Shown here: positions 16,071-24,780 of the stretch, piece by piece
Position numbering within the stretch: the stretch's first letter is position 1
Layout of the letters: each line of letters starts with the position of its first letter
NCBI GenBank assembly: GCA_036677375.1
Contig: JAVBWO010000015.1
Span: forward strand, 1 to 48,540
Direction of reading: 5' to 3'
Length of the DNA: 48,540 nt
Source of the DNA: JAVBWO01 sp036677375
Lineage (GTDB): Bacteria; Bacillota; Dehalobacteriia; UBA4068; UBA4997
The notes under the pieces: model-generated
The model's database searches: none
What the model saw: the letters and a program-made list of their open reading frames with translations, nothing else
Told to the model about the DNA's origin: nothing
Program-made: the position numbers and the translations under genes

Positions 16071-16531
16071 GACGGGTCCTGGTCATCGGAATCGGCAGCC
16101 TCGTCATGAGGGACGATGGAATCGGATCGCGGGTCGTGGAGGCCATTGCAGACAGCTTGTGGGAACATGATATTCCCTCCTTAGTTGGAGAGACGGATTT
16201 TCAGTGCTGCTTTGATGAAATAAGGCCGAATGATCTTGTGATTATTATCGACGCCATGGCCCAGGGTAAAGAACCGGGAAGCATGGATGTTATTCTTTTA
16301 AGCGACACTCTGAAAGATCTCGGCAAGCTCCGGACGCAGCATGAATTCAGCCTCTTCGACCTGATCGAGCTGCACGCTCCTCAGACGCCGGGTTATTTGA
16401 TCGGAATTGAAGCGGCTGAGATCGGTTTTGGGTTTGACCTCAGCGCGCCGCTCAAGGAGCGCTTCGAGCAAATTTGTAACGATGTACTAAGCGAGGTTAT
16501 AAGCATAAAGGAGGAAGCGGAAGATGCATGA
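16067..16531 (+). CDS. Hydrogenase maturation endopeptidase (HyaD/HybD/HycI family)
   Basis: Cleaves the C-terminal tail of the large subunit after nickel insertion. The 154-residue product has the N-terminal GIGSLVMRDDGIG strand-loop, with Asp16, Asp62 and His92 at the positions of the family's nickel-sensing ligands. It starts inside the stop codon of the large subunit (ATGA overlap) and is itself overlapped by the next gene by 8 bases. The frame is fully intact. Confidence 0.9.
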   Translation: MRRVLVIGIGSLVMRDDGIGSRVVEAIADSLWEHDIPSLVGETDFQCCFDEIRPNDLVIIIDAMAQGKEPGSMDVILLSDTLKDLGKLRTQHEFSLFDLIELHAPQTPGYLIGIEAAEIGFGFDLSAPLKERFEQICNDVLSEVISIKEEAEDA

Positions 16532-16781
16532 CACGCACCTGATTGAAAAAATATATCAGTCCATCGCTGTCCTTTGCAGGCAGAACGGAATTGTCAAGGT
16601 AAACGAACTGGAGATCGAGGTTGACGAGGGCAGCCATATTGAGGGAGCGCATATGTTATCACATCTAATTGATCGGGACAGCGCGATGTTCGGCGACTGG
16701 ACCACCGTCCATGTCCAGCATAAGCCGTATGAAAAGCTGACCGCAATCATTAAAAGCATAGGCGGCGATGGTTGTGAATGA
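16524..16781 (+). CDS. Short HypA-like protein without zinc-finger
   Basis: HypA delivers nickel to [NiFe]-hydrogenase. This 85-residue protein begins MHDTHL, with His2 at the nickel-binding position of HypA, and has a HypA-like alpha/beta pattern (KVNELEIEVDEGSHIEGAHM). It lacks the two CxxC pairs of the zinc domain; its only cysteines are at about 18 and 84. Typical HypA is about 113-118 residues. No HypB GTPase is in the operon, so nickel delivery must use something else or this protein does the job alone. A strong AAAGGAGG site precedes the ATG, which lies within the protease gene. Assignment as HypA rests on the N-terminus and context. Confidence 0.6.
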   Translation: MHDTHLIEKIYQSIAVLCRQNGIVKVNELEIEVDEGSHIEGAHMLSHLIDRDSAMFGDWTTVHVQHKPYEKLTAIIKSIGGDGCE

Positions 16782-19077
16782 TGCAAAACGGTATTTGATT
16801 ACATTGACCGGAATTGTGCAGGGGGTCGGGTTTCGACCCTTTGTTTACAGAACGGCAAACCGGCTTGGGCTTAAGGGATGGGTGGAGAATCAGGGTTCCA
16901 GAGTCCTGATCGATGTCGAAGGTGGCGAAGAGAGCATCTGTTCCTTTGCCCATGCGCTACAAATAGAATCCCCGGACAATGCCCGGATTGCCGAACTCCG
17001 TATGATTCCGCAGCCATTTTTCGGCTATCCCGATTTTTCCATCCGAACAAGCACAGCGGAACTTAACACCGCAAATTTTCTGCCCGCAGATATCGCGGTG
17101 TGCGAAAGCTGCATGAAGGAGTTCAACACGCCCGGCGACAAGCGGTATCAATACCCATTTATCAGCTGCACCGATTGCGGACCGAGGTATTCCATTATCG
17201 GCAGCCTGCCGTATGACCGAGAAAACACAGCTATGTCCGAATTTGAAATGTGCAAGCCATGCAGGGCGGAGTACAGCAGCCCGGGCGACCGGCGGTTTCA
17301 CGCACAAACCGATTGCTGTCCGGACTGCGGACCCGTTTTGAAGCTCCTGGACACCCATGGAAACGACGTGGATTCGTTAGAACCCGCGGAAACTGCAAGG
17401 GGTCTGATTCGCAAAGGGAAAATTCTCGCTGTGAAAGGGATTGGTGGGTACCACCTCTGCTGCAACGCGGAAGACCCAGCGGCTGTGCAAAGACTCCGAA
17501 AGCTGAAACATAGGCCGCAGAAGCCGCTGGCCATTATGGCACGCAGCATCGAAGCGGCATATAAAATCTGCGACGTAACCGATCGGGAGAAAGCAATTCT
17601 GACGGGAAACCGAAAACCGATCCTGCTGCTCAACAAGAGAATTCCGGAGTATCTGCCGGAAGATATCGCACCGAAACAGAAAAGGCTTGGAGTCATGCTC
17701 CCTTATGCGCCGCTTCAACTTCTGCTTTTTGCGGATGATCTCAATTTTCTTGTCATGACCAGCGGAAATATCAGCGGCATGCCCATCTGTTATCAGGACG
17801 ATGCCGCAATCAAAACCCTTGGAACCGTCGCGGAGTATTTCCTCACACACAACCGCGAGATTAAGATTCCGGTGGACGACGCTGTTGTAAAAGTTGTGGA
17901 CGATCATGAGGTGCTTGTCCGGTGCGGGCGCGGGTATGCGCCTTTGTCGATTCCTTTGGAATCGACAAAGGAGATTTTGGCGTTCGGAGCAGAGCAAAAA
18001 AGTACCGTCTGCATTTCCGGAAACGGCTTTGCCACCGTCAGCCAGTATAGCGGGGACCTGAACGAGTATCAAACTTATCAGGTGTTTGAACATCAGATCG
18101 AGCATTTCAAAGGCCTGTTTCACTTTTGTCCGGAGATTCTTGCGCATGACCTGAACTCGGATTCTCTTACCACACGCTATGCAAAAAAGCTGGTTGGGCA
18201 GAAAATCGCAGTCCAGCACCACCACGCGCATATGGCGGGCTGCATGGCGGAAAACAAATTGACGCACGATGCGATCGGCGTGATCTACGACGGAACGGGC
18301 CTTGGCACGGACGGCGCAATATGGGGCGGAGAGCTTTTGACAGGTTCCTTATCCGGATTTACAAGGGCAGGGCATTTGGAATATATAACGCTTCAGGGCG
18401 GCGACAGTGCGGTAAAGGAGCCGTGGAGGTGCGCGGCCTGTTATCTTTTCGCCCTTGGGTTTGATCCCCATGAGTTTTTGTCGCAAGTAGATTCCGCCTC
18501 TTTGAATGTGGTTCAGAAAGCCTTGCACAGCAAAATCCTATGCTTTGATTCGTCCAGCATGGGAAGGCTGTTTGACTGCGTTGCGGCGCTGTGCGGCTTT
18601 CAGGGGGAAATTACCTATGATGCTCAGGCGGCGATCGAATTAGAAAACCTGTCCGAAGCGAATGTCCTTGCCTATTATCAGTATCGTATTGAGAATACCG
18701 AGTGTAGCCTCATTCTTGGGTATGAAGAAATGTTAAATGGAATCCTCCGCGATCTTCAAAATCAGGTGACGAAATCCATCATATCCTCCAAATTTCATAA
18801 CACCGTCATAGAAGCGACCACAGATTGTGTTTGCAGAATCCGTGAAAAAACCGGGCTGGAGGATGTTGTCCTGAGCGGCGGCGTTTTTGAAAATACCTAT
18901 CTGCTTGAACGGCTTATTTTGAGGCTTATGGATTTAAACTTTAAGGTATATTACAACCAGCTGACCCCGACAAACGACGGCGGTATTTCTTTTGGACAGG
19001 CGGCGGCAGCCTGCGCAATTTTAAAGGAGAATGACAATGTGTCTTGCTATTCCGGCCAAAGTAATCAACATGAATGA
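16768..19077 (+). CDS. hypF: Carbamoyltransferase HypF
   Basis: Activates carbamoyl phosphate and transfers the carbamoyl group to the C-terminal cysteine of HypE, the first step to the CN ligands of the Ni-Fe site. The 769-residue protein has all domains in order: acylphosphatase (VQGVGFRPFVYR, 18-29), two zinc fingers (Cys112/115/134/137 and Cys162/165/184/187), a YrdC-like domain (about 200-380) and a Kae1-like carbamoyltransferase domain (HHHAHMAGCMAE about 482; YDGTGLGTDGAIWGGE about 510; LSGGVFEN about 697). Length is normal. The start overlaps the HypA-like gene by 14 bases, and the C-terminus runs 41 bases into hypC. Confidence 0.97.
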   Translation: MVVNDAKRYLITLTGIVQGVGFRPFVYRTANRLGLKGWVENQGSRVLIDVEGGEESICSFAHALQIESPDNARIAELRMIPQPFFGYPDFSIRTSTAELNTANFLPADIAVCESCMKEFNTPGDKRYQYPFISCTDCGPRYSIIGSLPYDRENTAMSEFEMCKPCRAEYSSPGDRRFHAQTDCCPDCGPVLKLLDTHGNDVDSLEPAETARGLIRKGKILAVKGIGGYHLCCNAEDPAAVQRLRKLKHRPQKPLAIMARSIEAAYKICDVTDREKAILTGNRKPILLLNKRIPEYLPEDIAPKQKRLGVMLPYAPLQLLLFADDLNFLVMTSGNISGMPICYQDDAAIKTLGTVAEYFLTHNREIKIPVDDAVVKVVDDHEVLVRCGRGYAPLSIPLESTKEILAFGAEQKSTVCISGNGFATVSQYSGDLNEYQTYQVFEHQIEHFKGLFHFCPEILAHDLNSDSLTTRYAKKLVGQKIAVQHHHAHMAGCMAENKLTHDAIGVIYDGTGLGTDGAIWGGELLTGSLSGFTRAGHLEYITLQGGDSAVKEPWRCAACYLFALGFDPHEFLSQVDSASLNVVQKALHSKILCFDSSSMGRLFDCVAALCGFQGEITYDAQAAIELENLSEANVLAYYQYRIENTECSLILGYEEMLNGILRDLQNQVTKSIISSKFHNTVIEATTDCVCRIREKTGLEDVVLSGGVFENTYLLERLILRLMDLNFKVYYNQLTPTNDGGISFGQAAAACAILKENDNVSCYSGQSNQHE

Positions 19078-19258
19078 CTCCCATGCCGAGGTTGATATCA
19101 TGGGAGTCCGAAAAAATGTCAACATTTTGCTGGTGGATGATTTGAATGTTGGTGATAAGGTCATGGTACATGCGGGATTTGCCATCAGCAAAATTGAAGA
19201 CGAGTATTTTCGCTTTCTGGAAGACACCCTTCAGGAAATGCTGGGCGGTTCATCATGA
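19037..19258 (+). CDS. hypC: Hydrogenase maturation chaperone HypC
   Basis: Chaperone that carries the Fe(CN)2CO group with HypD and escorts the large-subunit precursor. The true start is the second ATG (19037), because HypC needs cysteine directly after the initiator Met (MCLAIPAKV). From there it has 73 residues. It overlaps the end of hypF by 41 bases and hypD by 4 bases (ATGA). Confidence 0.93.
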   Translation: MCLAIPAKVINMNDSHAEVDIMGVRKNVNILLVDDLNVGDKVMVHAGFAISKIEDEYFRFLEDTLQEMLGGSS

Positions 19259-20343
19259 CAAAGGAAGAAAAACGACTGATCGGAAAAGTGGTTGCACAGA
19301 TCAACGAATCCGTTCAAAGCAACATTCGTATCATGGAGGTCTGCGGCACGCATACGCATCAAATCGCAAGGTTTGGAATCAGAAAGCTCCTCACGCCCAA
19401 AATTCACCTTGTCTCAGGCCCGGGCTGCCCGGTTTGCGTGACAGATCCGGGCTATATTGACGCGCTGATCACACTTTTAAAGCGCGAGAATGTTGCGGTA
19501 GCCACGTTTGGTGACCTTCTGAGAGTCCGCGGCTCATCCGGTAGCCTGGAAGAACAGAAATCTCTTGGGCAAAAGGTTATTACGGTTTACTCTCCGGAAG
19601 ACGTACTGGATTTGGCAAAAAAAAACACAGACCAAAATATTGTATTCGCGGCGGTTGGCTTTGAAACGACGGCTCCTCTCTACGCGGCACTGATTCAGAG
19701 AGCGCAAAAAGATAAAATCAATAATTTTTTTCTTCTGACTTCGCTGAAGCGGATGGAGCCGGCAATCCGCTTCATCCTGGGGGAAAGCGGAGTTCATATA
19801 GACGGAATGCTCTGCCCGGGGCATGTCGCCGCGATCACCGGTATCGGGCCTTTCCTGCCGGTTACCGTCGAATATCATATTCCAGCGGTGATCTGCGGGT
19901 TTGAGGCGATGGACCTGATTGCCTCTATCGGCATTCTGTGCAGACAAATCACCGGTGAAATCCCCGTTCAGTTTATGAATACATACAAAAGATGTGTCGG
20001 CGATGCAGGAAATCCGTTTGCCCTTCGTCTGATGAATGAAGTCTTCCGGGTAGCCAACGTGAGCTGGAGAGGAATTGGAATCATCGGAGACTCCGGGCTC
20101 ATTCTGAACCATCGTTACGAGAAATACGACGCGTCTAGGAGATTCGGCCTGAAAACGGATTCGGCCCCCGCTGCCTTTCCCGACGGATGCGAATGCGGGA
20201 AAGTCCTGATCGGGGAGAAAACGCCGGACATGTGTGTGAACTTTGGACGCCTGTGTACTTCTGACCATCCGATCGGGCCGTGCATGATATCCTCAGAGGG
20301 AGCTTGCGCCGCGTATTATAGATTTGGAGGCGGTAACATTTGA
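19255..20343 (+). CDS. hypD: Hydrogenase maturation protein HypD
   Basis: Scaffold for assembly of Fe(CN)2CO with HypC and HypE. The 362-residue protein has Cys30 in the MEVCGTHTH motif, GPGCPVC (55-61), the GFETTAP motif (about 142) and C-terminal cysteines (around CECGK and DMCVNFGRLC) for the [4Fe-4S] cluster. Its start overlaps the hypC stop (ATGA), and its TGA is overlapped by the TTG start of hypE. Intact. Confidence 0.97.
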   Translation: MTKEEKRLIGKVVAQINESVQSNIRIMEVCGTHTHQIARFGIRKLLTPKIHLVSGPGCPVCVTDPGYIDALITLLKRENVAVATFGDLLRVRGSSGSLEEQKSLGQKVITVYSPEDVLDLAKKNTDQNIVFAAVGFETTAPLYAALIQRAQKDKINNFFLLTSLKRMEPAIRFILGESGVHIDGMLCPGHVAAITGIGPFLPVTVEYHIPAVICGFEAMDLIASIGILCRQITGEIPVQFMNTYKRCVGDAGNPFALRLMNEVFRVANVSWRGIGIIGDSGLILNHRYEKYDASRRFGLKTDSAPAAFPDGCECGKVLIGEKTPDMCVNFGRLCTSDHPIGPCMISSEGACAAYYRFGGGNI

Positions 20344-21338
20344 ATGAAAAAATTACGCTCCGGCACGGTGACGGAGGTCTTCATACAAGCAGGCTGATTC
20401 ACGATGTTTTCTATAAGCATTTTGATAACGAGATTCTTACCGGATATCAGGACGCTGCCATTTTTGCAATGGAAGCCGGGCGGCTGGCGTTTACGACGGA
20501 CGGCTTCGTGGTAAAACCGATCTTTTTCCCTGGCGGAGATATCGGAAAGCTTGCCGTATCCGGAACCATCAATGATCTGACTGCGGCGGGAGCAATTCCC
20601 ATCTACCTGAGCGCAGGTTTTGTGATAGAGGAAGGTTTTGAGATTGAGAAACTCGATCAAATCGCCGCGTCCATGAGCGAAACCTGCAAAATGGCCGGAG
20701 TGAAGATTGTGACGGGAGATACGAAGGTTGTTGAAAAGGGCTTGGTTGACGGAGTATATATCAACACTTCCGGAATTGGAAAAGTGCATGAGTGCTTTCA
20801 TCCCAGACAAATAGCCTCCGGCGATGAAATCATACTGACAGGGTCGATCGCGGAACACGGCACGGCAATCCTGCTGGAACGATATGATCTCGGGCTGCAA
20901 AGCGATATTAAAAGCGACTGCAGACCATTATCTGAAATTATTCCGGCGCTCGGCGATTTTCTCAAGCATGTAAAACTGATGCGGGACCCAACGCGGGGTG
21001 GCTTGGCCACCGCGCTCTGCGAAATATCCGAAAGCCATCATATCGGTGCTTTGATCGAAGAAGAGAAATTGCAGATCCGTCCGGCTGTCGGCGCTGTCCA
21101 TGAGCTTTTAGGTACAGATCCCCTGTATTTCGCCAGTGAGGGAAGGATGATTCTTGTCATTGAAAAAGGTTATGGCATGGAAATCGCGAATCTATTGAAA
21201 AGCATTGAGAGCTACCGTGATACAGCAATAATCGGAACCTTTGACAATGCGTACAGCAAAGTCTGCCTCCGGACAGCTTTGGGAGGCGAGCGAATTCTTA
21301 GTATGCTGGAAAACCAAATGATATCCAGAATCTGTTGA
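20340..21338 (+). CDS. hypE: Hydrogenase maturation protein HypE
   Basis: Dehydrates the thiocarbamate on its C-terminal cysteine to thiocyanate, supplying CN. The 332-residue PurM-like protein carries KITLRHGDGG at the N-terminus, DPTRGGLATAL (about 217) and the required terminal cysteine (RIC, Cys332). The start is TTG at 20340 inside the hypD stop (TTGA), with GGAGG nine bases before it; the nearby ATG at 20344 is out of frame. Confidence 0.96.
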   Translation: MNEKITLRHGDGGLHTSRLIHDVFYKHFDNEILTGYQDAAIFAMEAGRLAFTTDGFVVKPIFFPGGDIGKLAVSGTINDLTAAGAIPIYLSAGFVIEEGFEIEKLDQIAASMSETCKMAGVKIVTGDTKVVEKGLVDGVYINTSGIGKVHECFHPRQIASGDEIILTGSIAEHGTAILLERYDLGLQSDIKSDCRPLSEIIPALGDFLKHVKLMRDPTRGGLATALCEISESHHIGALIEEEKLQIRPAVGAVHELLGTDPLYFASEGRMILVIEKGYGMEIANLLKSIESYRDTAIIGTFDNAYSKVCLRTALGGERILSMLENQMISRIC

Positions 21339-21371
21339 GTGCAGATCCTATTTTAAAAGGAGGAAAATCCT

Positions 21372-21788
21372 ATGGCATGTTTTCTGGCTCCGGCAGTGGA
21401 AGCCGTTGTTGTGACCATTATTAAGAAGAGTGTAAGAAAAAAAGAAGCAGAACAAATCAAATTGAGATCCCATGTTGAGATGCCAGATGATCAACCTCTA
21501 ACGGGCATTTCTTGGAGCCAAAAATTAAGCTGGCTGACAAATCTTCTGTGGGGCGGCGTTTTTCTGCTGGCAATTGAGCATATCTGGCATGGAGAAGTCG
21601 TTCCATGGCCGCCATTTTTAACCGCAATGAATCATCCGGAGGACATTGCGCCCATGCTGCATGAAATCGCGACGGTTGGGGTTTCCATGGCGGTGTTTGT
21701 GACTGCAATATGGGGCATCATGATACTTGTTGCAGATCGTATCTATAAAAGGACCTTCGTTTTGAAGCAAGCGGTACGGGAGGAATAG
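21372..21788 (+). CDS. Two-helix membrane protein at the end of the hydrogenase operon
   Basis: 138 residues with two membrane helices (about 52-70 and 98-122), a charged Lys-rich N-terminal segment and histidines near helix ends (His70, His73, His97) that could be heme ligands. AAAAGGAGG precedes the ATG, 34 bases after hypE. I do not recognise the family. Position after hypE and before a second small membrane protein suggests that the pair anchors the cytoplasmic hydrogenase or passes its electrons to the membrane; this is inference. Confidence 0.75.
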   Translation: MACFLAPAVEAVVVTIIKKSVRKKEAEQIKLRSHVEMPDDQPLTGISWSQKLSWLTNLLWGGVFLLAIEHIWHGEVVPWPPFLTAMNHPEDIAPMLHEIATVGVSMAVFVTAIWGIMILVADRIYKRTFVLKQAVREE

Positions 21789-21791
21789 AAA

Positions 21792-22076
21792 ATGTGTTTA
21801 TTGATTACAGTGTTGGCGGCAGTCATTGCTACGATTGCCTGGTATGTGAAAATACCCAATAGCCCAAACAAAGTCGGCTCACTTTGTCTGATCTACTGGG
21901 GCGCTTCGCTGATGTGGCTGGTAGACGCTTTCTTCTGTCTTACTAAAGGTGAACCATTTTTGGATATCAGCTTCAACGACGCTCTGTTAGGCTTTACCGT
22001 TGTTCTTTGCGGTTTGACCGCTTGGGTCGTTATTCTTCTGCATAAGGATTCTGTAAAAGTTAAATTAGATAAGTAA
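21792..22076 (+). CDS. Three-helix small membrane protein
   Basis: 94 residues with three predicted helices (about 3-20, 28-48 and 65-84) and a short Lys-rich tail. It starts three bases after the previous gene, whose last codons contain its GGGAGGAA ribosome binding site, so the two are coupled. No known family recognised. Likely structural partner of the preceding protein. Confidence 0.75.
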   Translation: MCLLITVLAAVIATIAWYVKIPNSPNKVGSLCLIYWGASLMWLVDAFFCLTKGEPFLDISFNDALLGFTVVLCGLTAWVVILLHKDSVKVKLDK

Positions 22077-22226
22077 GTTTAAACTCTACAACTCAATTTC
22101 CTTTTGTCTGCTTGTTTTCATAACAAACCAAACTTTTCACATTTATTTATATATAACATTTTTATTCGCAAAAGAATGTGGCGGATTCAGCCTTGTATGG
22201 CAATCGAAAGGAATGTTAATCAGCAT

Positions 22227-22859
22227 ATGAGATTCAGGAATAATTATAAGTCATATTTGTTAGTTATTGGGCTTGGCTTGGTTGCGGGATTACTCACTAC
22301 ATTGATGAATATGTTTCCCTATGATACATTATGGAGTTTGAGTTCCATCGCAAGCGCATTCGGGTTTTGGATTATTACAACGACCTTGGTTTTATATTAC
22401 AGCAGTTCAAACATAAATGCAGCTATTAATGTATTTTTATACTTGGCAAGCATGAATTTCAGCTTTTATTTTTCGCAAGGCATTCTCGGACTATTTCTTC
22501 TTCAATTTTATAATGTGGACGGGTTTATGAATTGGGCGCTGTTAAATCATTTTAACATTTTGGCATTGGGTTGTGCAGCAGTCAGCTTTGTACTCTATTA
22601 CTGGAATAAAAACAATATCATCAGCAATGTTTTATACGCATTACCGATATGTGGATTAGGTGCTGAAACAATAGGGGTAATTTTTCATTTATTCAAAACG
22701 CATACTTATTTGTTTCAGTTGCTTATGGATCTTGTGGGGCTGGTATTACTAACGTGTTTGTTTTATAAAAAGACAAACAATAAACCCATTTTTATAGCTA
22801 CCGCTATTTTGGGGAGCATTATTGGCCCATTCTTGTATTACATCCTGTTTATTTTGTAA
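22227..22859 (+). CDS. Six-helix membrane protein (DUF6518-like)
   Basis: Hydrophobic protein with about six membrane helices spread evenly over its length and little soluble sequence. Motifs such as LWSLSSIASAFGFWI and YYSSSNINAAINVFLYL recall the DUF6518 family; this is from memory and uncertain. Several in-frame starts are possible. ATG 22227 gives 210 residues beginning MRFRNNYKSYLL, with AAAGGA upstream at rather long spacing. ATG 22197 (220 residues) is an alternative. The gene is AT-richer than the hyp genes before it and lies 150 bases downstream, so it may not belong to the operon. Confidence 0.65.
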   Translation: MRFRNNYKSYLLVIGLGLVAGLLTTLMNMFPYDTLWSLSSIASAFGFWIITTTLVLYYSSSNINAAINVFLYLASMNFSFYFSQGILGLFLLQFYNVDGFMNWALLNHFNILALGCAAVSFVLYYWNKNNIISNVLYALPICGLGAETIGVIFHLFKTHTYLFQLLMDLVGLVLLTCLFYKKTNNKPIFIATAILGSIIGPFLYYILFIL

Positions 22860-23503
22860 GCTTATCATAGGAATTAGAATCATTTCATGTATTGGAACAA
22901 GCAATCAAATATCTCTAAAATTTACTTACATATACGGTTAAACGTACGGTTAAACGCCGTTTCCAGTAAACGCACCTCGTAAAATGGGGTGCGTTTGTTT
23001 TCATACTCTCGATCAATGATAATGCTATGGATAGCTTTCATGAAAAAATGCCCCGTTTCATATGTCGTAGCGTCCAAGCATTGGTTTCTAATACACTGTA
23101 TGTACAACTAAAATTGTGATATAGCGGCGAGGATGTTTTGCGCAGGACAAGGCGGCGGATTGAGCAATACTTATGTATTGCCATTGACGACAATACAATA
23201 TTGCATAAAACGGACCACCGATGTACAAAAAAATTAGGTGTTATAGTTTACTAGTCCGGCGCGGTATTGCTTTCTTTGACCGCCGGCAAGTTCTTCGCGT
23301 ATTGATCTTGCAGCTGATTTTTCCGTTTTTATCGAAGATTTTTTATGAAATTTTACATCCCACCGATTAAAAAAGAAGCAAAATCCTACATCTCGCCCGC
23401 CATTTTTAACCTGTTGCCGCCGGAATAAAACCGGATAGCCGAAAGCCCTTTCATCACCTTTCCAAAACCGCTATAATGGTTTTAGAGCGGAGGAGGTGAT
23501 TGG
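22860..23503. other. 644-bp gap at the right side of the accessory region
   Basis: No certain gene. A 61-codon minus-strand frame at 22922-23107 (contains TYETGHFFMKAIHSIIIDRE) looks protein-like but is short, lacks a ribosome binding site and matches nothing I know; it may be a gene remnant. 23115-23245 holds an AT/GC-alternating stretch with a palindrome (GCAATAC/GTATTGC). TATAAT at 23472-23477 is a probable -10 for the LytTR gene. Confidence 0.5.
23115..23245. repeat. Possible intergenic repeat (MITE-like remnant)
   Basis: The stretch begins AAATTGTGATATAGCGG and ends AAATTAGGTGTTATAG, two similar ends in direct orientation. Inside is the palindrome GCAATACTTATGTATTGC followed by CAATACAATATTGCAT. 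There is no coding potential. It has the look of a dispersed intergenic repeat, but only one copy is in the window. Confidence 0.3.
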
Positions 23504-23968
23504 TTGAAGATCCGCATTGAATTAGTCAATGATCTGGCTGAGGATGAGGTGCTCATTCGCTGCAAACGGGTAGATGAAAAAATACAGAAAATACAGCAGT
23601 ATCTGTTGGCGCAATCCCTGCTGGGTTCCGAAATTACTTTTTATAAACAAAACCAGGAATTTTACTTTCCGCTGGAAGACATTTTGTTTTTTGAGACCGA
23701 AGGGGAACATATTTACGCTCATACCGCCCATGACGCCTACCGCATCAAATACCGCCTGTACGAATTGGAAGATATCCTCCCCCGTTACTTTGTACGGGCG
23801 GCCAAATCCACTATCGTCAACATCATGCAGATCTATTCCATTACCAGAAACCTCACCGCTTCCAGCTTGATTCAGTTCAATAACAGTCACAAACAAGTAT
23901 ACGTGTCGCGGTATTATTATCATGAACTACGGCAGCGCGTAAATGAAAGGAGTATTTATGAAAAATAG
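23504..23968 (+). CDS. LytTR-type DNA-binding regulator
   Basis: Transcription factor without receiver domain. It has a ~45-residue N-terminal segment and a LytTR DNA-binding domain (about 48-148; FPLEDILFFETEGEHIYAHT, YRLYELEDILPRYFVRAAKS, NIMQIYSI). The start is TTG, with GGAGGAGG upstream. Its end overlaps the next gene, a membrane protein with a LiaF-like C-terminus. Stand-alone LytTR regulators usually control their neighbouring membrane gene and themselves; here that would be the downstream gene. Confidence 0.88.
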   Translation: MKIRIELVNDLAEDEVLIRCKRVDEKIQKIQQYLLAQSLLGSEITFYKQNQEFYFPLEDILFFETEGEHIYAHTAHDAYRIKYRLYELEDILPRYFVRAAKSTIVNIMQIYSITRNLTASSLIQFNNSHKQVYVSRYYYHELRQRVNERSIYEK

Positions 23969-24662
23969 AAATTGGTTTTGGGGCATCTTCTTTATCCTGG
24001 CAGCCGTCTTTGTCATTGCCAGCCAAACGGGAGCTTTCGGGCAAATAGGAATCATGACCATACTGGCGACGGTTTTGCTCATCACGCTCATGATTCAAAG
24101 CATCTTCAAAAGGAACTTTTTTGGGGGCTTTCTGTCTTTGGCTTTGCTTTATATCATTTACCGGCAGCCCCTCCATTTGATCGCTATTTCGCCGTGGCTA
24201 CTGATCTTAGCCGCCATCTTTGCCAGTATCGGCTTCAGCTTCTTTTTCCGTTCTCACCCACATAAAATGTTTCATTGTCACAGCGATTGTGAACGCTTTA
24301 CCGAGACGGTTGAGAACATAGACGATAATAATCCCTATGCCAAGGTCTCCTTCGGCGCCTCCAGCAAATATCTGCATGCGGATTGCCTGCAAAGCGGCCA
24401 GTTTTTCGTTTCTTTCGGCGCTTTGGAAATCTTCTTTGACCAGGCGCAGCTTAGCCCGGAAGGAGCCGAGATCTTTCTTGATTGCAGCTTTGGAGCCATC
24501 AAATTATATATTCCCAAACACTGGCAGGTCATCGACCATCTGCACACCAGTTTGGGCGGCATAGACAATGACATACGCCTGACTCATCCAGACGAAAACG
24601 CGCCGCAGCTGACCTTAAAGGGTAATGTACAGCTGGGCGGCGTGGAAGTTCATTATATATAA
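23958..24662 (+). CDS. Membrane protein with LiaF-like C-terminal domain
   Basis: 234 residues. Three to four N-terminal membrane helices (about 5-95) are followed by a soluble beta-rich domain (about 115-234) resembling the cell-wall-active antibiotics response (LiaF C-terminal) fold: KVSFGASSKYL, FVSFGALEIFFD, FLDCSFGAIKLYIP and VQLGGVEVHY. I chose the ATG at 23958 because AAAGGAG lies seven bases before it; the ATG at 23943 has no site. It overlaps the LytTR gene by 11 bases. Probable envelope-stress sensor or effector controlled by the LytTR protein. Confidence 0.8.
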   Translation: MKNRNWFWGIFFILAAVFVIASQTGAFGQIGIMTILATVLLITLMIQSIFKRNFFGGFLSLALLYIIYRQPLHLIAISPWLLILAAIFASIGFSFFFRSHPHKMFHCHSDCERFTETVENIDDNNPYAKVSFGASSKYLHADCLQSGQFFVSFGALEIFFDQAQLSPEGAEIFLDCSFGAIKLYIPKHWQVIDHLHTSLGGIDNDIRLTHPDENAPQLTLKGNVQLGGVEVHYI

Positions 24663-24740
24663 ATCAGTCAAAAGTTGTAGTCTGACATAAAGCTTTCCCG
24701 CGCCGTCCGGCACACTCTCGTTCAATTTCAATCTTTTCTC

Positions 24741-24780
24741 AAAACAAGTCAAATGCGTCAACGGCATTGACTTGTTTTTT
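24741..24780 (+). terminator. Intrinsic terminator
   Basis: AAAACAAGTCAAATGC pairs with GCATTGACTTGTTTT (one bulged A) and is followed by T residues. It lies about 80 bases after the LiaF-like gene. Confidence 0.75.

Noticed and set aside
22922..23107. 61-codon minus-strand frame
   Set aside because: Protein-like composition but no start signal, promoter or family resemblance; noted only as a possible remnant.
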